Shown here: in pieces, positions 11,398-22,646 of the stretch
Numbering within the stretch: the first letter of the stretch is position 1
Layout: each line of letters starts with the position of its first letter
Assembly: GCA_027563935.2 (NCBI GenBank)
Contig: CM050453.2
Location: forward strand, 61,736,018 to 61,800,017
From: Costus lasius
Taxonomy: Eukaryota; Streptophyta; Magnoliopsida; Zingiberales; Costaceae
Length of the DNA stretch: 64,000 nt
Reading direction: 5' to 3'
The notes under the pieces: model-generated
Databases searched by the model: none
What the model saw: the letters and a program-made list of their open reading frames with translations, nothing else
What the model was told of the DNA's origin: nothing
Position numbers and translations under genes: made by a program

Positions 11398-11973
11398 GGT
11401 ATGGCCCACTGGATTGCAGTCAAGAACATCTTAAAATATCTGCGGAGGACCAAAGATATGTTCTTGATATATGGTGGTCAGGAAGAACTCAGTATTGAAG
11501 GATATACTGACGCTTCGTTCCAGTCAGACCAGGATGATTTCCGATCGCAATCAGGCTATGTTTTTAGCTTGAATGGAGGAGCGGTGGTGTGGAAGAGTTT
11601 CAAACAGTCAACTGTTGCTGATTCCACAACAGAAGCCGAGTATGTTGCAGCCTCGGAAGCATCTAAGGAGGCAGTTTGGATTCGTAAGTTCGTGAGAGAA
11701 CTTGGTGTTGTTCCTTCGAGTGCAAATCCTTTGGTTATCTTCTGTGATAACACTGGAGAAATCGCACAAGCAAAGGAACCACGGTCGCACTAGAAGTCCA
11801 AGCACATACAGAGACGGTTTCATTTGATCCGGGAGATCATTGATCGTGGCGAGATCAAAGTCTGCAAGGTTCATACAGATGACAATCTGGCTGACCCGTT
11901 TACCAAGCCTCTGGCGCAGCAGAAGCATGTGAAGCACTGTAATAATATGGGTTTGAGATTCCTCAACCATTAG
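11398..11973 (+). pseudogene. copia A RNase H, continuation
   Basis: The remainder of A's pol after the insertion of B; bases 11398-11402 are the duplicated target. It encodes the RNase H core (GYTDASFQSD, STTEAEYVAASE, FCDNTG) and the family C-terminal tail, ending at TAG 11971-11973. A premature TAG at 11791-11793 replaces the CAG of SHQKSKH seen in B and E. A also has GEIAQ where B and E have GAIAQ. With the stops at 1176 and 2070, A carries three in-frame stops. Confidence 0.93.
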
Positions 11974-11993
11974 ATTAAGTGCAAGTGGGAGAT

Positions 11994-13672
11994 TGTTGGG
12001 GTATGCCCTTAAGGCTAATGTTTGAGGCCTTGGGATTATATCAGTATCATGTAATAAACTCTTATGTTTATAAAGGCATGGTTATTATTCAGGTTGTTAC
12101 ATTGTCTGCTGCAATAATTGTACTTCTGAATAATGTCTCAATGGTGTTCAGCTAGGCTGACATGCAGTTAAGTCCTTAGTCGAGATATCTTCGTGAACAT
12201 GAGACAGCCTTGATATGATTGAGACTAATATGTGTTCTAATCTTATAGGATGCTTCGAGCATGGAATAAGATGTAGACTCATGGGTACATTGGATGTACT
12301 GGACAGACCCTACTAGGATATTCAATTGCTTGTCACAATGTGAATAATCCTTGATTGCAACAAGTGGCACATGTCCTCTGACTTGAGATCACTTGTGTTT
12401 CTAAATGATGATTGTCATTGTTTTGAGGTAGTTCAATATCATTTGAAACATAATGATTATAGACTATCTTGGATGGTGAGCTTGAGTCAGGTTAGGGCAC
12501 TAGTGATAGACAAAGGATTGCCGTCTCCTTGTTTAAGGAGTGTGATGTTCTAAAGGGCCCCCCTGGATGAGATGATTGAGAAAGTGTATGGCCATACCCA
12601 GGTGACTATGTTCATCTGATCTAATCATGCTCATCATATTGGAGCTACAAGCTTGACACGCTTGTCCAATAAGAACATCCAGTGGCAAAGGATATTTGCA
12701 TGCCTGGTGAGTGTGATTCACACTTGTGCTGTGGTTTGGGTGTAGTCTTGGAAGACTCTTTCCTTTATATCGGGAGACAGTGATGTGTTGCTAGATACCC
12801 CTCACTGATCGTGATAACGTAAGTTATCGTTACCGACATTTAAAGGAAACCCTCAGGGTCGCACAATTTGATGATATGGCTTACTTAAGTCAGATCGTGT
12901 GGACTGAATTATTTGGGTTCAGTTTAAAGGGATTTAATCTCTGATTGTAAGTGAGATCTGGTCTGATCATGTTTGATTGATTAGGGCTTGAGATCGGTAA
13001 GCTTCGATCGAGAGAATGGATGCTAGATCGGTGAGATCAGAAGCATCAAGAGATCAACGGTTAGATCTGGAGCCTTAGGGTTTAATCATGATCTAGACTG
13101 GATCGCTTGGCTTGATTGGTTCTTGAACCGAACCGAATTGAACCAGCTCATTAAGTGAGCGGATGGTTCATGAGATAAGAGGTTTGCGATTGGGTAAACC
13201 CATGATCGCATATTGAGAAGTGGCATGCTATTTTTAGATAGCACTTCTCTAAACGTGACCACGCCTCACGTTTCACCTCTTCACGCCTCTTCTCGCCTCG
13301 CCTCTCCACGAGTCGACACAAGTTCTCTCTCGTGTGGTGAAGAAGGTGAACGAAAAGGAGAAGGAAGAAATCGCCAAGAAGATCTCATCCCTTTCATTCG
13401 ATCAGGATACTTGGACGATCCTTGCTAGCACAAGGGGCGACAAGGAGGAGCCAAGACTCATCTTGTGTGCGTCACCTCTGGAGGAAAGCCACATCGCTTT
13501 CTGCTTCCAAGTCGCCATCTAGAAATGGCATCGGTATGAATCTCATTCTTTCTATAGAATGTCTTTATGTTGATCATATAGCATGCAATAGATCTAGAAA
13601 CCCTCTCCGCTGCTTCAAATCCTCCAAAATGCGCCTATTAGGGTTTCGCCCCCCTTTGTAGGGGTTCCTTCA
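11994..13672 (+). repeat. 3' LTR of copia A
   Basis: 1679 bp, starts tgttgggg and ends ccttca. It directly follows the polypurine tract gtgggagat and is followed by gcaat, the presumed target duplication in C. It contains a gataac-gtaa-gttatc inverted repeat (12813-12828), the tatggccata motif (12587-12596) and the ATG-plus-donor motif at 13524-13534. Confidence 0.93.
12584..12605 (+). promoter_or_regulatory. LTR motif shared by both copia families
   Basis: It contains the palindrome tatggccata followed by cccaggtga. The same block is present in the C LTR (14479-14500), the G LTRs (44368-44389 and equivalents) and, on the other strand, in B, E and I. The LTRs around it are otherwise mostly unalignable between families. 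Its role is unknown. Confidence 0.5.
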
Positions 13673-13888
13673 GCAATTGCACAAGCCAAGGAACCACGGT
13701 TTCATCAAAGATCTAAACACATACTCAGAAGATTTCACCTGATCAGAGAGATCATTGACAGAGGTGATGTCAAGATTAGCAGAGTAGACACAGAGAACAA
13801 TCTGGCAGACCCATTGACCAAGGCTTTGGCGCAGCAGAAGCATGATGGTCACGCTAGAGATATGGGGTTGAGATTCCTCAACTTCTAG
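13673..13888 (+). pseudogene. copia C RNase H C-terminus
   Basis: The final 71 codons of a second-family copia pol. They start at AIAQAKEPRF and end with the tail GLRFLNF and TAG at 13886-13888. The sequence is closer to the G and H elements (DPLTKALAQQKHDGH) than to A, B and E (DPLTKPLAQQKHEKH). Its upstream coding was separated by the insertion of A and lies outside the window. No stop is seen in this short stretch. Confidence 0.88.
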
Positions 13889-13909
13889 GTCTTAGTGCAA
13901 GTGGGAGAT

Positions 13910-14634
13910 TGTTAGTGTATATGCCCTAGGACCTAGTTTTGGTCAACTTATGTACTACTTGACATTGATATTTATATATCATTCTGGCATTGTCGTTATC
14001 ATTGTTTGACTACACCTGCGATTGTGTACTTACATGATAATGTCCCTGGAGACAGATTGGATCTGTGCTCAAATAATTGTCCCTAGTCGATGTACCTGAG
14101 TGGATATGGGACAGCTCTGGTACTTGAGAGACTGGTATGTGGGCTGGTTAGGCACGTGGTGCTAACGCAGACACATGGGTATATCATAGGAAGATATACT
14201 GGATGGACCCGCTATGAGGCTATGACTTGGTGTCATGAGTTATCCTCATAAGTGACAGGAGATGCATTGATTCCTTGACTTGAGGTCATTGATCATTCTA
14301 TATGGTTACGGACTTGCTTTGATGCAACCTAACACCTTGCCGTAGCTGGGAGGTCATAACAGTTGTTATTGAGCATGTCACGACCCATATGAGAAGATCA
14401 ATGGACAGACATAGGATTTGCCCCTTCCCTAGGGAAGTATGATATCCATGGAGCTCCTTTATGGTTCTATGACTGAGAGTGTATGGCCATACCCAGGTGA
14501 GAACCTATTTTAGTCATAGCCATGTGATTGGATGAAAACAAGTTGTGACACACTTGTCCAATCGGATATCAGTACGGCAAAGAGACTGTAATGCATCTGT
14601 ACCTAGTTGCGATGATGGGGATGTCGATGTCGAT
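13910..14634 (+). repeat. 3' LTR of copia C, left portion
   Basis: Begins tgttagtg directly after the polypurine tract gtgggagat (13901-13909). It is interrupted after tcgat by gypsy D and continues at 35895. It aligns with the LTRs of G (43788, 46507, 55046) and, inverted, with H and I. Confidence 0.92.
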
Positions 14635-15750
14635 TGTCACATCCCGTTATCTTAACCCCAAACAAGCAACACAAATCATAGAGAAACAGGATGTTATCAT
14701 ACAAGATCGATTCACATGCTAGGTAAAACCAAGTTCAAGAAATCACAATCTGAAAATTTTCAAGAATCCATACATAGAATCTCAGCGAAAACACAATTTC
14801 AGAAATGTACCTACCACCACGCAATACTTGCACTAGACATATGCAAGTTCACATTTATATCAAATCCGATTGCAAAAATACCAATCGACTCAAATTCAAA
14901 GCAAAGCCACAAAATCGATTCTATAAACTCATGAACTAACATGAATAATACCAAACACCGAAACCAGGCCAAAGCCCGCGGTGACACAAAAATCAAAACT
15001 TAAAACTGCCACAACCGGCAACACAAGTTCACATAATTCGGCCACAACCGGCCCCAGTTAATTAAGCACAAAAGTCTTATACATTAACCAGCATAATATC
15101 CATATCAACGCTAACTCAAGAAATGCGCCCCTGCTCTACACCTGAAAATAGTGAGGGAGTGAGCTACACAGCCCAGTGAGTGGATAGTCTCAAACGACCA
15201 TCCATAACATACACTCAAAAATACATGCAGATTATTTTAAAAACATTTAACAGAATATCATGTCAACATATAACAAAATTAAAGGACAGAACTCATATAA
15301 AACAATCAGGTGTAAACTGCTAAGACATCATTGTCACCAAAGAGTAACCAGGGTTCTAGAGCTATACTCTAAACCAACTAATGACTTAATTGACCTAGTT
15401 GTCCAGCATAATCAATAGTGACCATTATGGTCCAACCCGGCTTTGGCCTAAGCACTGGGAGAAGCCTGCAAATCACATGCAACATATATACATGGACAGT
15501 GTGTAGACTCAAGAGGTAATCACCACCTGGTCAAGATGTGATACCTTGATCTACACCACCCCATAATCACAAAAATCTAAGCGTCTAAGAGTGATGACAT
15601 CAAGAGGTGGCCCCTGTCCGACCAAGACATGGCACTTTGCGTCTTATATCACTCGTTCTCCCAAAGGGTTCCTTAACTGGACAACACCAGACACATCTTA
15701 TATCTTATTTCACAAAAGTGGACTCCTAAGTGTCAACTAAACTCTAGGAT

Positions 15751-15968
15751 AGTCATTTCTATCACAATAATCACATCAGGCAGGCTGAACAACAACCCCC
15801 TCACATATCACAATACAGGGCTGAAATCTCCAACCCTTAACATATCACATATAGACTATAGTCATTTTTATCACAATAATCACATCAGGCAGGCTGAACA
15901 ACAACCCCCTCACATATCACAATACAGGGCTGAAATCTCCAACCCTTAACATATCACATATAGACTAT
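15751..15968. repeat. 109-bp tandem duplication inside the gypsy D LTR
   Basis: Two adjacent 109-bp copies (15751-15859 and 15860-15968), each beginning agtcattt and ending gactat, nearly identical. The same pair is in the other LTR from 34157, so the duplication predates this insertion. Confidence 0.9.
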
Positions 15969-16021
15969 CCCCTTGAGTACACAGTTACACTTAGCCTTAG
16001 TCCTAACCATTTCATGATCAC

Positions 16022-16136
16022 AACACATATTATTCGAAAATCACATAACCACATAATATTCGAAAATCACATAACCACATAATATTCAAAAATCACATAA
16101 TCACATAATATTCAAAAAATCACATAATCACATAGT
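16022..16136. repeat. short tandem repeat in the gypsy D LTR
   Basis: About four degenerate units of roughly 28 bp built on attcgaaaatcacataa and ccacataat. The second LTR has the same array from about 34428. Confidence 0.8.
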
Positions 16137-17488
16137 AGTGTAGTCCTTAGGTTTCATGCTGATTAGTTCAGTCTAACCTTGCTATGTTATCACCCAAAGT
16201 TATCAATCAATATTTCATGTCATTACTTTCTGCATACACCATTCAATTAAAAATACATAATAATACAGAAAATTCACTAAATTTCGTTCACAATTAACAT
16301 AAATGCAGAATATCACATATTCATAGTTTTCTACTAGTTCTGATAACAAAAGACAGAAATACCCCTAGTTCAAAGTTTAAGTCATACAAGAAAAGTTATC
16401 CAAAAATTTCGTAAAAATATTCATTACGTCCCTCATGATCCCTAGATTCGTAATTTCAAGTTTTCCGCAATTTTAACTAGGAAATTTACCGAATTACCCC
16501 TAGGTCAATTTCAGTCAACAGAAACTTTTATTTCTAAAATTTCCCAAAAAAATACAGTAGAATCCTCATATACCTAATTTCATGAATATCAAGTTTTCCC
16601 CAATTTTTACCCATACATTTGGACGTAACTTCATGAAGAAGGGTCGAAATTCTCCTTCCAGCCCTAATTTTCATGCAATTGAAATTCTAAAGCTACATAC
16701 ATGTTTAATCAAGGTCCAATTTAGGATTAAGAGTCTTAAAAACGAAAAGCCCTAATTTTCATGCAAGCTAGGGTTTCGAAAATTTGGAAAAAAAATAAGG
16801 AAAACATGTACAATTGAAATTAAGAGATCATGCCATACTCCTATGCATTAATCTTCTCTAAAACAAGCAATGCATCCAATTTTCGTGAACTAGGTGAAGG
16901 AGAACATCCACTCACTTTGAACCGTGAACACCAAGATGAAGATCTCTCCAAAAAAATTCATCTAAGGCCTTGAAGTTCCACCAAATATCGCCACCAATGG
17001 AAGAGAAACACCACCAAACACCAAAGACGCCGGCCAAGGGAAGAAAGGAAGAGGAAGAAAGGAATTTCGCCTCCAAGCCTCCAAGAATCGCCCTAAGGTT
17101 TCTTCCAAGCCAAAAAAATGCCAATTCTCCTACCCTAGCCGAAATTACCAACTTGAATTTTCGGTTTTTAAATTTTAAACCCGCTAACCAATTAATTCAA
17201 ATAGGGTTTAACCCACTAACTAATTAATTCAAATTTTAAACCCAAAACCCATAGTTAACTAATTAATTTAACCATTAACTAACAATTAACCATTCACTTA
17301 AACGAAAATCCAATAAGGATTTAATTAATATCCAATAAGGTCTAATTAATTAACCAATAAGCTCTAATTAATTAACTTAAAATTAACAACCAATAATTTT
17401 ATTTAAATCAGAATAAAATATCACAGCCAATGATTTTATTTAAATCAAAAATAGTACTTACCAGGACTTAAGATCCTTGGATCTTACA

Positions 17489-17501
17489 TCCCTCCCTCCT
17501 T
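17489..17501 (-). other. polypurine tract of gypsy D
   Basis: The minus strand reads AAGGAGGGAGGGA immediately before the 3' LTR. Confidence 0.9.
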
Positions 17502-17517
17502 ATAAAGCTTTAGTCCT

Positions 17518-20500
17518 CTAAAGCTCAATATTCATATCATCAAAAAGATAAGCATAAAATTTCCTCATATCCGCTTCAGTCTCCCAGGTCGCCTCCTCAA
17601 CCGACTGATTTCCCCAGATAACCTTTACCAAAGGTATAGACTTATTCCTCAGAACCTTATCCTTTCTATCAACAATCCGGAGAGGTCTTTCTTCAAAGGT
17701 CAAATCACTCTAAATCTGAAGAGGTTCCAACTCCAATACATGAGATGGATCAGGATGATATTTCCTCAAAGCAGAAACATGGAATACATTATGCACATGT
17801 TCCAAAGCAGGAGGTAAAGCTAACTTGTAAGCCACTGGACCAACTCTCTCAATAATGTCAAAAGGGCCTACAAACCTAGGGCTCAGCTTGCCCTTTTTGC
17901 CAAACCTCATAACACCCTTAGTAGGTGACACTTTCAAGAAAACATGATCCCCTACCACAAACTCCAGGGAACGACGACGATCATCAGCATAACTCTTCTG
18001 TCTGTCCCGAGAAATCTTCAGTTTATTCTGTATCTCTCTGACCTTATCAGTAGTCTCCTGTACTGCATCAGATCTCAAAATCATTCTGTCACCAGTTTCC
18101 TCCCAACACAAGGGAGTCCTACACCTTCTCCCATACAAAGCCTCATAAGGAGCCATCTGAATACTGGAGTGGAAACTATTATTATAAGTGAACTCTATCA
18201 AAGATAGATCCCGGTTCCACTCAGAACTCCAATCAACCACATAAGCTCTCAACAGGTCTTCTAGAGTCTGTATAGTACGCTCCGTCTGGCCATCAGACTG
18301 AGGATGGTATGCTGTACTAAAACTCAACTTAGTACCCAAACCCTCCTGTAAGCTCTTCCAAAACCTAGACAGAAATCGAGAGTCCCTATCAGACACAATA
18401 TCAACAGGCACTCCATGCAGTCTGACTATCTCATCAATATACAATCTAGCCAGTCTCTCTAAAGGATAAGTCATCTTGATCGGAAGAAAATGGGCTAATT
18501 TAGTGAGTCTATCAACAATCACCCAAATAGCATCATGTCCCAATCTGGTTCTGGGCAAACCACATACAAAGTCCATACTAATACATTCCCACTTCCACTC
18601 AGGAATAGGAAGGGGCTGCAACAAACCACCAGGCTTCTGGTGTTCAGCCTTTACAGTCTGACAGGTTAAACACCTAGAGACAAAATCAATTACCTCTTTC
18701 TTCATACCCGGCCACCAAAAGCTTTTCTTGAGGTCCTGATACATCTTAGTCACGCCAGGATGTAGAGAATATTTGGAATTATGGCTGTCCTCCAATATTT
18801 CTTTCCTCAAGCTCGGTTCCTCAGGGACACACACCCTTCCACGGAACCGAAGAACACCATCATCAGACAAGCTAAAATCCTGAACTGTACCCGCATCCAA
18901 ACTATCCCTGATCTGAACTAATTTCGGATCCATTGACTGCTGATCTCTGATCTTCTGCAACAAAGTAGACTGTACTCTGAGGAAAGCCACATAACCCGAC
19001 TGAACTCTAGGAGAAACACTGATCCTGAGATCGCTGAACTCCTGTAGTAACTGCCACTCACTGACCCGTAGTGCCGCTACTGAAGTTACTGGATGTCTGC
19101 TCAGTGCATCAGCCACTACATTGGCCTTTCCAGCCTAATACTGAATAGAGAAGTCATAGTCTTTGATCAACTCCATCCATCTTCTCTGTCACATGTTCAA
19201 CTCCTTCTGAGTGAAGATGTACTTGAGACTCTGGTGGTCAGTGAACAGATCAAACTCTTGACCCAACAAATAGTGACGCCATATCTTCATAGCAAAGACT
19301 ACGGCCGCCAACTCTAAGTCATGAGTAGGGTAGTTCAACTCATACTCCTTCAGTTGTCTCGAAGCATAGGCTACCACAGAACCCTTCTGCATCAAGACAC
19401 AACCCAACCCTTTGCCCGAAGCATCCGTATAGACAGTAAACCTTTCCCCATCACTAGGAATAATGAGGATCGGTGTACTAGTCAACCTCCTCTTCAGTTC
19501 CTGAAAACTCTCTTCACACTTGTCATCCCAATTAAACTTGGCCTCCTTTCTGGTCAATTTAGTTAAAGGACCCGCCAGCTTGGAGAATCCCTCGACAAAC
19601 CTCCGGTAGTAACCTGCTAAACCCAGGAAACTTCTGATCTCAGTAGCACTAGTCGGTCTTCCCCAATTGAGGATGGCTTGCACTTTAACCGGATCCACAG
19701 ACACCCCCTGACCAGAAATCACATGCCCAAGGAAGCTGATCTTTTCTAGCCAAAACTCACACTTACTAGCCTTGGCATATAATCGGTTTTTCCTCAGAAT
19801 CTCCAGCACTCTGCGCAAGTCACTGACATGATCCGAAGTAGTCCGAGAGTACACCAAGATATCATCTATGAAAACCACCACACATGAATCAAGTAATTCA
19901 TGAAATACCCTGTTCATCAAATCCATGAAGACAACATGTGCATTCGTCAGTCCAAAAGGCATAACTAGAAATTCGAAATGCCCATACCTGGTCCTGAAAG
20001 CAGTCTTAAATATATCCTCATCCTTGACCCTAAGCTGGTAATACCCTGATCTCAGGTCAATCTTAGAGAACACTGTCGCTCCCTGTAATTGATCAAATAG
20101 ATCATCAATTCTGGGGAGAGGATACTTATTCTTAATAGTCACTTGGTTCAGTTGCCTGTAGTCTATACACATCCTCAGGGTTCCATCTTTCTTCTTTACA
20201 AACAGCACTGGTGCTCCCCAGGGGGAAGCACTAGGCCGGATGTAACCTTTTTCCAGCAATTCCTCTAGTTGCTTCTTAAGTTCGGCCAATTCTGAGGTAG
20301 CCATGCGGTAAGGAGCTCTGGAGATAGGTGCAGTACCTGGCACCAACTCAATGCCAAACTCTACCTCTCGAATTGGTGGCAAGCCTGAAAATTCCTCAGA
20401 GAACACATCAGGAAACTCTTGCACCACCGCCATCTGAGTCAAATCAGGAGTAGAATCATCCTGCACTTTAACATGCGCAAGATAACCCTTGCACCCACTA

Positions 20501-20784
20501 GCAAGTAACTTCCTGGCCTGCAGGAAAGATATCACATGCGGTCCTTGGTCTGACACTAGACCTCTCACAAAAAGCCGATTCCCATCTACCAAATTCAAGG
20601 TGATTACTTTCTCAAAGCAATCCACAGTGGCATGATGGGAAGATAACCAATCCAAACCTAGGATGACATCATAGTCTTGCATGTCTAAAAGGATTAGATC
20701 TACAAGAAACTCATAACCCTCTACATGCACTACACAATCAGCACAAACAGTGTCTGTAGATAATGATTTTCCTAAGGGAGTACT
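17518..20784 (-). pseudogene. gypsy D pol: protease end, RT, RNase H, integrase, chromodomain-like tail
   Basis: One frame throughout. It holds the end of the protease (DVILGLDWL), RT with [19 protein letters not shown] and the catalytic [10 protein letters not shown] (about 19861-19880), and RNase H ([23 protein letters not shown]). Integrase has the HHCC finger HNSKYSLHPGV ... CLTCQTVK, then D (SMDFVCG), D (VSDRDSRF) and E (DGQTERT) with D,D-35-E spacing. The tail VIWGNQSVEEATWETEAD resembles the end of a chromodomain. In-frame stops are TGA at 19189-19191 (from CGA of the usual NMRQRRW), TAG at 19135-19137, and TAG at 17710-17712 (LQI-stop-SDL). The final stop is at 17518-17520. The stops remove integrase and RNase H function, but the reading frame is otherwise intact, which points to a recent loss. 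Confidence 0.93.
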
Positions 20785-22502
20785 TGTTGGGGTATGCCCT
20801 TAAGGCTAATGTTTGAGGCCTGTGGGAATGTATCTGTATCATGTAATAAACTGTTATGTTTATAAAGGCATGGTTGTTATTCAGTTAGCTACATTGTCTG
20901 CTGCAATATATGTTCTTCTGAATAATGTCTCAAAGCTGTTCAGCTGGGCTGACAAGCTATTATGTCCTTAGTCGATATATCTTGGTGAACATGAGACAGC
21001 CTTGATATGGTTAAGACTAATATGTGTTCTAATCTTATAGGATGCTTCGAGCATGGAATAAGATGTAGACTCATGGGTACATGGGATGTACTGGACAGAC
21101 CCTACTAGGATGTTCAATTGTTTGTCACAATGTGAATATTCCTTGGATATGACAAGTGGCACATTTCCTCTGACTTGAGATCACTTGTGTTTTCTAAATG
21201 ATGATTGTCATTGTTTTGAGATAGTTCAATATCATTTGAAACATAATGATTATAGACTATCTTGGATGGTGAGCTTGAGTCAGGTTAGAGCACTAGTGAT
21301 AGACATAGGATTGCCGTCTCCTTGTTTAAGGAGTGTGATGTTCTAAAGGGGCCCCCTGGATGAGATGATTGAGAAAGTGTATGGCCATACCCAGGTGACT
21401 GTGTTCATCTGTTCTAATCATGCTCATCATATTGGAATTGCGAGCTTGACAGGTTTGTCCAATAAGAACATCCAGTGGCAAAGGAAATATGCATGCCTAG
21501 TGATTTGAGTCACACTTGTGCTATGGTTTGGGTGTAGTCTTGGAAGACTCTTTCCTTTCTATCGGGAGACAGTGATGTGTTGCTAGATACCCCTCACTGA
21601 TCGTGATAACGTGAGTTATCGTTACCGACATTTAAAGGAAACCCTTAGGGTCGCACAATTTGATGATATGGCTTACTTAAGTCAGATCGTGTGGACTGAA
21701 TTGTTTGGGTTCAGTTTAAAGGGATCTAATCTCTGATTGTGAGTGAGATCTGGTCTGATCATGTTTGATTGATTAGGGCTTGAGATCGGTAAGCTTCGAT
21801 CGAGAGAATGTATGCCAGATCGGTCAGATCAGGGGCATCGTTGAGATCGACGGTTAGATCGTGAACCTTAGGGTTTATTTAAGATCTAGACTAGATCATT
21901 GGCTTGATTGGTTCTTAAACCGAACCAAAGTGAACCGGCTCACTAAATGAGCGCTTGGTTCATAGGGAGAGGAGTAGGCGACGAGTTCACTTGGCGTGAA
22001 CGTTGTGGTGAGGAGTGGTTACTATTTTTAGTAACCATGATCTCCATTTGGAGAGTGCGCTCATCAAAATAGAATATACTCTATTTTCGCTCGGAGATAT
22101 TGCTCTCGCCCATATTCCTCTCGCCCATATTCCTCTCGTCTCTCTCGTGAGTGGGGCGACGCTTTGAAGGTTGAGGAGGATTCGGCCAAGAAGAAAGAGA
22201 TCTCATTTTCCCTTCACTCGACAAGGACCTCTTGGAACCTTGCTAGCACAAGGGGCACCAAGAGAGATAGCGACATCATCTTGTGTGTGACGACAAGGAG
22301 AAGATCTACTTTGATCTTTGCTTCCAAGGAAACATCTTCCCATGGCGATGGTATGATTGTTTTCTTATTATCAAGTTGATCTTTTAGCATGCATATCGAT
22401 CCTATAACCCTAGTTCCGCAAGAAGAAAATTTTATGCGCCATATGCTTTAGGGTTATGCTCCCCCTAGAAGGGGACCCCCCTTATCTTAAGGGGTACTTA
22501 CA
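20785..22502 (+). mobile_element. solo LTR F of the A/B/E copia family
   Basis: 1718 bp, tgttggggta to ggtacttaca, flanked by gtact at 20780-20784 and 22503-22507. It cuts gypsy D between the protease codons ...VSVST and PLGKSL. Only one LTR is present, so the element was lost by LTR-LTR recombination after it inserted into D. It keeps the shared U3 motifs, the gataac/gttatc inverted repeat and an ATG-GCG-ATG plus GTATG donor at 22342-22352. Its 3' end is longer than in the sister LTRs. Confidence 0.93.
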
Positions 22503-22646
22503 GTACTCACAGACACAACATAATCCATCACCTTAGGCAATACAGGTAAACATGCAGCAAATCTAACAGATACAAAAGATAAATTTGCACCAGGGTCAAA
22601 TAAGATGCGAGCTAACTGATCAAATACAAATAAGGTACCTTCCACG
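22503..22646 (-). pseudogene. gypsy D protease segment
   Basis: A 144-bp piece of D between insertions F and E. On the minus strand it encodes LFVFDQLARILFDPGANLSF, where DPGA is the retropepsin-like active site (DSGA/DPGA type in plant gypsy elements), and continues to VMDYVVSVST. It joins to 31711-31792 upstream and to 20784 downstream in one frame once the two insertions and their duplications are ignored. Confidence 0.9.

Larger units (their letters stand above)
1..13672 (+). mobile_element. Ty1/copia element A, 3' part, interrupted by element B
   Basis: The plus-strand 3' part of a copia element; its 5' LTR, gag and start lie left of the window. Protease-end, integrase and RT coding run to 2221, RNase H resumes at 11403, a polypurine tract (gtgggagat, 11985-11993) follows, and the 3' LTR is 11994-13672. 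Element B (2222-11397) sits in the RNase H region with a ggtat duplication. After the LTR comes gcaat and the coding sequence of another copia relic (C), so A itself was inserted into C; the left copy of that duplication is outside the window. Three in-frame TAG codons make A non-autonomous. Confidence 0.9.
14635..17488 (-). repeat. 3' LTR of gypsy D
   Basis: 2854 bp, tgtcacatcc to ggatcttaca on the plus strand. It is bounded by the tcgat duplication and the polypurine tract. Open frames of 60-85 codons inside it show no recognisable protein and I treat them as chance. Near 17200-17450 it is rich in taattaa-type AT repeats. Confidence 0.95.

Noticed and set aside
16022..16136. CRISPR-like array of regular short repeats.
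   Set aside because: The units are adjacent and degenerate with no unique spacers, and the context is a plant LTR.
16912..17227. Overlapping open frames of 79 and 85 codons in the gypsy D LTR, repeated at 35318-35633.
   Set aside because: Both strands are open over the same bases, there is no recognisable domain, and the identity between copies follows from being an LTR pair.
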